From an uncultured bacterium (GTDB lineage Bacteria; Bacillota_I; Bacilli_A; RFN20; CAG-826), in NCBI GenBank assembly GCA_949285665.1, contig CASDYC010000002.1, forward strand, positions 1 through 56,995: a stretch of 56,995 nt of DNA, given 5' to 3'. The notes below the pieces were generated by a model. That model did no database searches, was not told the DNA's origin, and saw only the letters and a list, made by a program, of their open reading frames with translations. This document shows positions 18,040 to 27,000 of this stretch, in pieces. Both the position numbers and the translations under genes were made by a program. Position 1 is the stretch's first letter. Each line of letters starts with the position of its first letter.

Positions 18040-18089
18040 ATTTTTTACCTCTTTCTTTCTTTTTTTACATTCATCTTTTGTTTTATATT

Positions 18090-18124
18090 AGTAAATACGA
18101 TTGACTTTAATTTTTTATTGGAAT
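18090..18124 (-). promoter_or_regulatory. Putative ECF promoter of the lipoprotein gene
   Basis: On the minus strand ATTCCAATAA (18124-18115), 14 bp, then TCGTATTTAC starting at 18100. The same two blocks at the same distance precede the sigma gene. CGT in the -10 region and a separate upstream block are typical of ECF promoters. Confidence 0.6.
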
Positions 18125-18175
18125 TTTTTTAAAATTTTTAAAATAATTAAATTTTTATAAACATTTAGTAATAAA

Positions 18176-18205
18176 AAGGAGATTTTAGTTTTCTAAAATC
18201 CCCTT
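18176..18205 (-). terminator. Terminator of the sigma/anti-sigma operon
   Basis: On the minus strand a 13-bp stem (AAGGGGATTTTAG/CTAAAATCTCCTT, one G-T pair) with an AAAA loop is followed by TTTTTATT. It separates the anti-sigma gene from the lipoprotein gene, which therefore needs its own promoter. Confidence 0.8.
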
Positions 18206-18247
18206 ATATAAATTGTTTTATTAAATATTAAGTTTAATTTATAAATT

Positions 18248-19369
18248 TTAATTTTTAATAATATCTTTATAAGATTCTTTAAAATATCTTCTTGAAGTAT
18301 TATTAAATTCTAAATTAAAATCAAATTTTCCGTTATAATCTTCTTCGCTATCAGTTACAAATATATAATATAGATTATCTGATTTAATTTCAGTAAAGAA
18401 TTCATATTCTGCATCATCATATCTATCATTTAAATATTCAACACTTACTTCAATTTGATTATCAGTATTATTTTTTATTAAATTAGATTCTATTTCAAAG
18501 GTGTATAATTCTTCTTTTCTAATTTTATCAATATATGAAAATTGATATTCACTTTCATCAATTTCAACTTCTTTTGAAACACTTCCAATATAATCTTCAA
18601 ATTCAATAATACATTCAATTTCATATTCACCAGTTTCAGCTTCTTTTTCACAAGTTATTGGATAATATTTATTATCTACTTTAATATATCCACTATAAAG
18701 CCATGTTTCTTCATCATCATCTTCTGCAAAATATGCATCTTCATTAATATATAATGAATAAATAACTACATCATTATTTAAAACATCACTTCTGACATTA
18801 AATGTTTTATTATTATATGTAAAATTATCTTCATAAGCTTTTAAATCGAAATTATTACTACTTGAAAATAAAGAATGTACACTTTCAGCAGCCAAATCAT
18901 ATGCATTAACGACTTTTGAAAAATAATTTTGATCTATATTATTATTGATGTTTTCTTTATTAAAACTAGATTTTTTTGAAAGAATAATTGGATTTAAAGC
19001 TTGGGTTGTAGAAGATTCATTTCCACTCATTAAAGAAACAATTTCAAAACTTAATAAATTAGCATCATTTTGATTTAAAATTGGAATTAAATTTCCAGTA
19101 TTTACACTAATTGTAGTATTCTCATTACCATCGTTATTTCCGTTTCTATTTAGTATAAAAGGAAGAGTACAAGCACAAACTAAAGCACCACCACCTAATA
19201 AAGAAGATAAAGAAATTAATAATGATTTATTTTTATTATTACTCTTTTTAATCTTTTTAGGTTTTTTGATTTCTTGAGCTTTAAATTTTGCTAAAACATC
19301 ATCACTATTTAATTTAATTTCATAATTAGATAATTCATCATGTATTTTTTGTTCGTATTTATCTAACAT
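18248..19369 (-). CDS. Membrane-anchored anti-sigma-like protein
   Basis: A 373-residue single-pass protein: a cytoplasmic N-terminus of about 50 residues ending in a Lys-rich stretch, one transmembrane helix (about 50-72), then a large acidic outer domain. This layout, with a 7-bp overlap of its start with the ECF sigma gene, is that of an anti-sigma factor. The outer domain is related to the neighbouring lipoprotein. No zinc-binding (ZAS) HxxxCxxC motif is seen in the N-terminus, so it is either a diverged anti-sigma or a sigma-controlled membrane protein. Confidence 0.65.
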   Translation of the reverse strand: MLDKYEQKIHDELSNYEIKLNSDDVLAKFKAQEIKKPKKIKKSNNKNKSLLISLSSLLGGGALVCACTLPFILNRNGNNDGNENTTISVNTGNLIPILNQNDANLLSFEIVSLMSGNESSTTQALNPIILSKKSSFNKENINNNIDQNYFSKVVNAYDLAAESVHSLFSSSNNFDLKAYEDNFTYNNKTFNVRSDVLNNDVVIYSLYINEDAYFAEDDDEETWLYSGYIKVDNKYYPITCEKEAETGEYEIECIIEFEDYIGSVSKEVEIDESEYQFSYIDKIRKEELYTFEIESNLIKNNTDNQIEVSVEYLNDRYDDAEYEFFTEIKSDNLYYIFVTDSEEDYNGKFDFNLEFNNTSRRYFKESYKDIIKN

Positions 19370-19902
19370 AATTCTTCCTCCTTTATTTCAGCTTTTATTT
19401 TTTTAAGTGAATTTGAATAAATATAAGTAACACTACCAAGTGGAATTTTTAAGTATTTTGATATTTCTTCAAAACCCCATTGTTCCATTACATGTAGGAT
19501 AAATATATTAAATTCTTTTTCATTTAAAATTTTTTCAATTCTTGAGGCAAGATCACTTTGGTTAACATGAGATACAATATTATCACTACTTTTTGAAATA
19601 TGTATTGTATCATCAATTTGAACATCTTTCTTTTTATTTGATTTTAAATAATCAAGAGATATATTTTTTGAAATGACCATCAAAAATCCTAATATATTTT
19701 CATTAGCTTTAATCTTATGAATATTATTTAAAAATCTAATAAATGTATCTTGTAGTAAATCTTCGGCTATTTCTTTATTTTTAACAAATGAATATATGTT
19801 AAAAAACAATGGTTTTTTAACATTTTCAAACAAAATATGAAAGGCAGACTCATTACCATTTCGATAAGATATTACTAAATCTTGAAGCTGTTTGTTTTCC
19901 AT
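19363..19902 (-). CDS. ECF-type RNA polymerase sigma factor
   Basis: A 179-residue sigma-70 family factor with only regions 2 and 4. Region 2 (about 10-80) includes KEIAEDLLQDTFIRFLNNI, the core-binding and -10 melting part. Region 4 (about 120-170) is an HTH with GFEEISKYLKIPLGSVTYIYSNSLKKIK. It is the first gene of an operon with the membrane protein behind it. Its promoter matches that of the downstream lipoprotein gene, which suggests autoregulation. Confidence 0.92.
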   Translation of the reverse strand: MENKQLQDLVISYRNGNESAFHILFENVKKPLFFNIYSFVKNKEIAEDLLQDTFIRFLNNIHKIKANENILGFLMVISKNISLDYLKSNKKKDVQIDDTIHISKSSDNIVSHVNQSDLASRIEKILNEKEFNIFILHVMEQWGFEEISKYLKIPLGSVTYIYSNSLKKIKAEIKEEELC

Positions 19903-19909
19903 AAAGATC

Positions 19910-19952
19910 TTTACATTAATAAATACGAAACAATTTTAAAAATTATTTGAAT
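19910..19952 (-). promoter_or_regulatory. Putative autoregulated ECF promoter
   Basis: On the minus strand ATTCAAATAA (19952-19943), 14 bp, then TCGTATTTAT (from 19928) and TAATGTAAA. The lipoprotein promoter has the same blocks with one mismatch in the first and near identity over about 19 bp in the second. A TTTTAAAAA tract also precedes both. Confidence 0.6.
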
Positions 19953-20036
19953 ATTTTTAAAATAATTCAAAAATTTTATAAAAATTAATAAATTTTTATA
20001 TATTTAATTTTAAATATTTAAAAATTTTAATTAATT

Positions 20037-21506
20037 TTAGTTATTACGACCAGATTGATTAATTAAATCTCTTAAATAATCTAGTCTATTTTCAAAGTCA
20101 TTAAAATCAACTAATTTAAATTCCCAGTTTGGAGATCCAATTGTACTTGGCGTATTCATTCTAGCAGAATTGTCTAATGACATAATATCTTGCATTGGTA
20201 AAATACAATAATTAGCTTTGTTATCTAAAGCAAGTCTACAAAATGAATAGGCAAAATCTGGATATGAATGATTAAGTCTTTCAAGTTTTGCTCTTACAGC
20301 ATTTCTTTCATCATCGCTAATTCGAGCAATCCAACCATTTATAGTTTCATTATCATGAGTTCCTGTATAAATGATTTGATTTTCTTTATCTTTTAAACCA
20401 TAATCATATTTATATGGCTCAAATGTAAATTGTAATATATTCATACCTGGGAAATTATAGTGATCTCTAAGTACTAATACTGAATCAACTAAATCACCTA
20501 AATCTTCGGCTACAATTTTAACATCTTTATATTTTGCAAATAATGTATCAAAAAATTCATAACCAGGACATTTTTCCCATGTTCCAACTTCGGCAGTTGG
20601 ACAACTTGCTGGAACTTTCCAATATGTATCAAATGCTCTAAAATGATCAATTCTAATAATATCAAATAAATTTGCATTAAACATTAATCGATCAATCCAA
20701 AATTTAAATCCGGTCTTTTTAATATAATCCCAGTCATATATTGGATTACCCCATCTTTGACCAGTTTTAGAAAAGATATCTGGTGGAACACCGGCAATAA
20801 AAGCAGGATTGTGTTTTTCATCTAATAAGAAACATTTTTGATTTTCCCATACATCAATTGAGTCAACACCAACATAAAATGGAATATCACCCATTATTTC
20901 AATACCTTTTGAATTAGCATATTTTTTAATATTTTCAAATTGTTTAAAGGCAACAAATTGATACCAAATTTCTCGATTAATTTTATCTTTATATCGGCCT
21001 AATTTAAATTTTTTATCATTAATCCATTCTTGTTGTTCTTTTGGCCATTCTGTCCACATTCTTAAATCGTTTAATTTTTTAAGTGTGACAAAGACAGCAT
21101 AATTATCAACCCATGGATTTTGTTTATGCCATTTTTCTAATTCTTTAAAATTTTCTTTCTTTTTAAAGTTTGAATAAGCAAGTTCGAGCTTCTTTTCTTT
21201 GTACGCTCTAACTTCTTCATAAAATACTTTATTAGCTGATTCGTTTAATTTTTCGGTTTTTGTTAATAGTTTTTCTTCTTTTAATATATCAAGAGAAATA
21301 TAAATTGGATCGATTGCCTTACTTGATAATGGTTGATATGGAGAATTACCAAATCCTAATGGATTAAGTGGTAAAATTTGCCATATTTTAAAATTAGCTT
21401 TATTTAAATCATCTATAAATCTATAAGCGTAACCTCCAAAATCTCCAATTCCATAATCACTTGGAAGGGAAGAAATTGCTAACAAAACACCAGCACATCT
21501 TTTCAT
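20037..21506 (-). CDS. malQ: 4-alpha-glucanotransferase (amylomaltase)
   Basis: A GH77 enzyme of 489 residues that disproportionates imported maltodextrins in the cytoplasm, releasing glucose. Catalytic residues are in place: nucleophile Asp287 (RIDHFRAF), acid/base Glu334 (VAEDLG) and Asp385 (GTHDNET). The N-terminal GVLLAISSLPSDYGIGDFG motif is typical. GGAGG precedes the ATG. It is the last gene of the glucan locus; only a weak all-AT hairpin (19977-20000) lies downstream. Confidence 0.97.
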   Translation of the reverse strand: MKRCAGVLLAISSLPSDYGIGDFGGYAYRFIDDLNKANFKIWQILPLNPLGFGNSPYQPLSSKAIDPIYISLDILKEEKLLTKTEKLNESANKVFYEEVRAYKEKKLELAYSNFKKKENFKELEKWHKQNPWVDNYAVFVTLKKLNDLRMWTEWPKEQQEWINDKKFKLGRYKDKINREIWYQFVAFKQFENIKKYANSKGIEIMGDIPFYVGVDSIDVWENQKCFLLDEKHNPAFIAGVPPDIFSKTGQRWGNPIYDWDYIKKTGFKFWIDRLMFNANLFDIIRIDHFRAFDTYWKVPASCPTAEVGTWEKCPGYEFFDTLFAKYKDVKIVAEDLGDLVDSVLVLRDHYNFPGMNILQFTFEPYKYDYGLKDKENQIIYTGTHDNETINGWIARISDDERNAVRAKLERLNHSYPDFAYSFCRLALDNKANYCILPMQDIMSLDNSARMNTPSTIGSPNWEFKLVDFNDFENRLDYLRDLINQSGRNN

Positions 21507-21523
21507 TAAAAATACCTCCTAAT

Positions 21524-23161
21524 TTATTTACTTAAAACAATACTAGAAAATGGTGGTAAATATAATTCACCATCTTGGCTTAATTTAGCTTTTTCATTAA
21601 TAATTTGAATTTCATCAACAATTTTATAATCAGAAATATTTTCAATATAATTTGTTAAATTTAATTCAATTAAATTATCAAAAATATTTGTTAATACGAT
21701 AATTTCTTTTGATTCATAACTAAATTTTAAGCCATAAATCGCACTAGATATTTTAACATAAGATACATCACCTTTTAAAAATAAATCAGCATATTTATTT
21801 CTTAAATTTAAAATCTTTTTATAATGATAAATTAAACTACTTGGATCATCTTTTAAGTCATTTGCCCCAAATTTAACTTGTAAATTTGTATCAAAATTTG
21901 CTCCAGGTGGATCAATTGTTTCATTTTCTTTATCACTTCCGCCCCAAATCATATGTAATCTTCGATTTGCATCTGTGTTTGATGTACCTCTTGTTCCAGC
22001 AATTCCAATTTCTTCACCATAATAAATAAATGGATTACCTGGAGATAAAAGATATAAACTTGCAACTAATTTTAAATATTGACTTTCGTATTCTCTTCCA
22101 GAGAAATATCTTCCCATCCGATCCATATCATGATTTGATACAAAGAATGAAGCATTAGTTTCACTATTTGATTTTCTTATAGTATTTGTAAATTCAACAA
22201 GTTGTTCATTTAAGACTGAAATATTTTTTGTATTAATACTACTTGCAAATCCTGGATTATTTCCTTGAGAATACTGGAAAGCAAAAAATGAATTACCAGT
22301 GGCAGAGTAATTTTCAATAGTACTTTGATCACTCCATGCTTCTCCAATAATATAAACATCATCTTTTACTTCTTTTGCACAATTTCTAATATATTCAAGC
22401 ATTTCAATATTTTTTGCAGAACTTTGATAATAATAAGTTGTGGCATCAAGTCTAAATCCTTTTATTCCTTTATTTAACCAAAAAGTAATTATATTTTTAA
22501 TTTCACTTCTTACGTTTTCATTATCTAAATTTAAATCTGGCATTGAAGAATCAAATCTAGATTCATAATATAAACCTTGAACACTTGATTGTGTATAACC
22601 AGTATTTGGTATAGTTGTCCAATTATAATAATCATAATATTGATTATAAACATCGTTATTTCTATGAGCATTTAAAGATTCAATAAACCATTTATTACTA
22701 GTTGAAGTATGATTTAAAACTAAATCAATAATTATATCAATATTATAATCTTTGGCACTACTAACTAATGATTCAAAATCTGCCATCGTACCATAATCTT
22801 CATCAATATTATAATAATCTATAACATCATATTTATGATATGAATTACTAGTCATTATTGGACATAACCAAATTCCTGAAATTCCTAATTCTTTTAAATA
22901 AGGTAATTTTTCTTTAACCCCATTTAAATCACCAATTCCATCATTATTTGAATCATAAAAACTATAAACAAATATCTCATAATAAGCACCAGAATTATTA
23001 TCATAGACTTGAGATATTTCTTGATTAGATGGAGAATAATCAATAACTCCATCATCTGTTGTATCATCGCTATTTAACGATAAAGAGGTTGTGTCCTCAC
23101 CACAACCTCCTAATAATCCAATAATAGCGAGAAATGTAATAAATAAACTTACTTTTCTCAT
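21524..23161 (-). CDS. Surface alpha-amylase lipoprotein (GH13)
   Basis: A 545-residue secreted alpha-amylase anchored by a lipoprotein signal (LGGC, Cys20). The GH13 motifs are complete: DLVLNH (about 145-150), GFRLDA with nucleophile Asp239, IIGEAW with acid/base Glu274, and SNHD with Asp345. The N-terminal calcium-like loop SNNDGIGDLNG is at about 71-81. I chose the ATG at 23161, because it begins the signal peptide and has AAAGG upstream; the longer frame overlapping malG is unlikely. It should cut starch-derived oligosaccharides at the cell surface for MalE. Confidence 0.93.
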   Translation of the reverse strand: MRKVSLFITFLAIIGLLGGCGEDTTSLSLNSDDTTDDGVIDYSPSNQEISQVYDNNSGAYYEIFVYSFYDSNNDGIGDLNGVKEKLPYLKELGISGIWLCPIMTSNSYHKYDVIDYYNIDEDYGTMADFESLVSSAKDYNIDIIIDLVLNHTSTSNKWFIESLNAHRNNDVYNQYYDYYNWTTIPNTGYTQSSVQGLYYESRFDSSMPDLNLDNENVRSEIKNIITFWLNKGIKGFRLDATTYYYQSSAKNIEMLEYIRNCAKEVKDDVYIIGEAWSDQSTIENYSATGNSFFAFQYSQGNNPGFASSINTKNISVLNEQLVEFTNTIRKSNSETNASFFVSNHDMDRMGRYFSGREYESQYLKLVASLYLLSPGNPFIYYGEEIGIAGTRGTSNTDANRRLHMIWGGSDKENETIDPPGANFDTNLQVKFGANDLKDDPSSLIYHYKKILNLRNKYADLFLKGDVSYVKISSAIYGLKFSYESKEIIVLTNIFDNLIELNLTNYIENISDYKIVDEIQIINEKAKLSQDGELYLPPFSSIVLSK

Positions 23162-23168
23162 ACTTTTA

Positions 23169-24077
23169 TTAACCTTTAACAGCTCCTCCGGTAACACCAC
23201 TTACATAGTATTTTTGTAAGAACATAAATAATAATGTAATTGGAATAGCAATAACAACTGCGGCAGCACAGAATTGTTGCCAATATGTATTTTTATTTTG
23301 ATAACTACCAATCATTTGATTTAAAACCGTTGCAACAGTACCATTATATGGATGTAATACATATAAATAACTTGCTGTCATAAAGTCACCCCAAGGAGCC
23401 ATAAATGCAAGTAAAGCTGTATAAACAATAATTGGTTTTGAAAGTGGAACAATAATTCTAAAGAATATTTGAACTTGATTTGCTCCATCAATCATGGCTG
23501 CTTCATCAATTGATTTGGAAATTGTATCAAAGAAACCTTTTGATACGTAATATCCCATTCCAGCACCGCCGGAATAAATAATAATAAGAGCGATTAAATT
23601 TTCTTGTAAACCAACTAATTTTGCTAATTGATAAAATACAATTAAGGAAATAAATCCTGGGAACATACCAAGAATTAAGATAATTCTCATCATTAATGTT
23701 CTTGATTTAAATCTACATCTTGAAAAAGCATAAGATGTAAATAATGTTAATAATGTTGAAATAATACAAGAGAATATTGCAACAATTAATGTATTTAAGA
23801 AAGTCATTCCAAAGTTAACTGGATTTGGATATTTAAGATCTCCATAAACTCTCCATTCACCAACTGTAGCATCTAAAACTCTATTATTAAATAAATTAAT
23901 ATAATTATCAAATGTCCATCTATCAGGCCAAAACTTATGTAAACCAGTTAAACCAGCACCATCATAAGCACCTAATGATTGAAGGAATAACCAAACAATT
24001 GGAAGAAGCCAAATTACACATAAAACTACTAATATAATATAAATAAATATATCAGCGATAATTCTTCTAGTTCTCAT
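23169..24077 (-). CDS. malG: Maltodextrin ABC permease MalG
   Basis: Six-helix permease of 302 residues, the second membrane subunit of the maltodextrin importer. The EAA loop reads DEAAMIDGANQVQIFFRIIV, as in MalG. The C-terminus ends in VSGVTGGAVKG, the usual MalG tail. Its start overlaps the malF stop in ATGA. Confidence 0.95.
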   Translation of the reverse strand: MRTRRIIADIFIYIILVVLCVIWLLPIVWLFLQSLGAYDGAGLTGLHKFWPDRWTFDNYINLFNNRVLDATVGEWRVYGDLKYPNPVNFGMTFLNTLIVAIFSCIISTLLTLFTSYAFSRCRFKSRTLMMRIILILGMFPGFISLIVFYQLAKLVGLQENLIALIIIYSGGAGMGYYVSKGFFDTISKSIDEAAMIDGANQVQIFFRIIVPLSKPIIVYTALLAFMAPWGDFMTASYLYVLHPYNGTVATVLNQMIGSYQNKNTYWQQFCAAAVVIAIPITLLFMFLQKYYVSGVTGGAVKG

Positions 24078-27000
24078 TGAAATTCATCCTCCCTTTGAAC
24101 AGCTCCTAATCTTGAATACATAATAAGTGAGAAGAATGCACAGATTAAGAATATAAATAAACCTAATGCGGAAGATATGTTATATCTACTTCTATCACCA
24201 GTAGTTAATGAATATAACCAGTTAATTAACAAGTCAGTTTCTTTAGCATCAAATAAGAAGACACTATTTGTAACTTCACCTGTTAAGAAGAATATAACGT
24301 TGAAGTTATTAATATTTCCAACAAATGTTGTAATTAAGCTTGGTCCGGTAATAAAGAACATGTAAGGAAGTGTGATCTTGAAGAATTGAGTAACTGGACC
24401 TGCTCCATCAATTCTACTTGATTCATATAAATCACTTGGAATGTTCATTAAAATACCACTACACATTAACATTGTATATGGAACACCAACCCAACAGTTA
24501 ATAAGAATAACCATAACTTTTGTAAGATTTGGATCTTTTAAGAATGGTATTTCATTTCCGGTTCCAAGAAGCGAGTTAATTGGCCCTTGCGTCGCGAATA
24601 TATTTGCAACAACCATCAATGAAATAAATTGAGGAATAGCAATTGTTATAACAAATATTGTTCTCCAAACCTTTTTAAGTTTAATAGATTTTTTGTTTAT
24701 TAATAAGGATAAGACAATTCCTAAGAAATAGTTTGTAAATGTTGCAAAGAAAGCCCAAATAAGAGTCCATAACAACAATATACCAATTGTGTAAGGAATT
24801 TTTTCAGCACCATAACTTGTTTGCCAAATGTTCTTACCTGTAAACATTGCAATGAAGTTTTCAAGACCAATCCAATTAAATAATTGAGGATAAATTGTTG
24901 TACTATCATAATTTGTAAAACCAATTAATAGAGAACAAATTAATGGGAATATAGTAACAATTACAGCCCCAACAATTGGTAAGAATAAGATTACTCCAGA
25001 GAATTTATCAGTCAATAATGAGTTAACAGTCTTTTTAAATGGTTTACATTGACCACAATATTCTTCTTCTTGATATCTTGATTTAAAATCATTAACTCTC
25101 TTATTTAATCTTGCAAAGACATAAATATCTGCTAATTCTTCAAGTAATGCATATGGAATAGTTTCACGATCTTCTATTTGACTAAGATCAAATTTTTTAA
25201 CACCCATTTTTTTAGCGACTATTTTTTTGATCTCTTCTAAACTCATTCCTTCATTTTTCTTAGAAATAGTATAATTTACGATATTTCTTGCTCTATCAAT
25301 TACATTTTTATAAGAAATAGCAACTGCTTTTGCAACTTCTCTTGAACATGTAAAGTTAGCGACAATATTACTTGTTGCATAAGCAACATTAAGAGGTCTA
25401 GTAAAATCATATGTTTCAACCTTTTTATTTACTACAAGCGATCTCTTATAAGCGCTTTTTGCTTGTTGTAATTCCTCACTTTGCATACTAGCGATCAATT
25501 TATCACTTTGTAGTGAATTATATTGACCATCAAGTTTATTAATTTTAAGTTGATAACTTTCTTTTAAAGATGCAATATCTTTATTAAGTTTAAGTTTTAA
25601 ATTGTATTTGTCAGCATCAATAGCATTTGGATCATTTTCCAAATCTACTTTATCTTTTCCATAATTTTCTTTAAGCTTTTCAATTTCTGATTTTAGTTCG
25701 ATTTTTAAGTTTTTAATTTCACTTAAAATATCATTCTTTTTATTAAATATTTTTGAATATTTTTCTTTAATTTCATTAATTTTTAAATTGTAAGCTTCTA
25801 ATTTTTCAGCTTCAGATTTAAATTCATTAACTTCATTAAATGTAGTATTCTTTTTATCTAAATTAAAGAAACAATTTATAACATCAACTTTTTGTTTTGC
25901 AACATTACCGTATGCGTTATTAAAATCTAAATAAGTTCTATAAATGTTATATTTATCATATTCGAAGTGATAATTCTTTTCTTCTAATGAAAAATCTTTC
26001 TTGAAGCCATCTCTAACTTTAGAATTGCTTGTTAAGGATTTATTTAATTCTTCAAGATAGCAAACATAATATTGCTCATTTACATTTAAGCCTTCATGAT
26101 TGTTATTAATGAGTTTTACTAAATTAATATTTGCTTGATAAATATTCTTTTTAATAAATAAACTAACATCTTTAGAATATTTTTGAAGAATACTGGCGTT
26201 CCAAACTTCATAATTAAATGAATTAGAAACAATTAATTTTGGTTCTGATATATTAAACAATTTGAAACATTCATCAATATTTTTAATATTAAGTAGCTTT
26301 ATTAATTCAGCATTATCTTCATTTTTAGAAAATTCTTCAAATAATTTAACTAATTCAGCATCATATGATTCTTTAACGCTATCTTTAGTTAATTGATGTT
26401 TTACTCCTGTAAAATGCTTAATAGAGATAACTAATTTATTAAATAATTTTAATTCAGCAAATTTATTTTCTTCGTTAACGCCGTAGTAATTATTAATATT
26501 AGAAACAATATTAGCTTTATTTAATTTCTTAAAATCAAATAATTTTAAAATTTGTAAACCGTCTTTTTCTTTATTGAATTTTTTAATTTTAGAAATATTT
26601 TTACTTGATTTATCTTTTAAGAATGATTCAAAATCTTTATCAAAATTATCAACAATTAATTTACTTTCATAATTTTGGCTAACAAATAATTTATTGAAAT
26701 TATTAATATAAGATAAATATAAGTTTAAAATATTGTTAGCTTCATTTAAATTAATTCTATAAAGACTGCTAATTTCAAATAATACTTCTCTTTTTGAAAT
26801 TTGTTTCAAAGTATTTCTATTAAAATCAAAGAACTCTAATACTTTATTTTTTGTTTCTAAATTGAAAGATTTTGGAACATTATTATATGAATCAACAAAC
26901 TTTTTAAAATTATCTTCAAATGTAGCTAAAAATAGGTCTGTTTTTTCTCTTTCAAGACAATTTTTCTTATAGAAATTGTAGTAATTTAAATATAAATCAT

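Noticed and set aside
24721-24924. Frames inside the malF gene on the same strand
   Set aside because: They overlap the conserved permease domain in another frame and show no family features.
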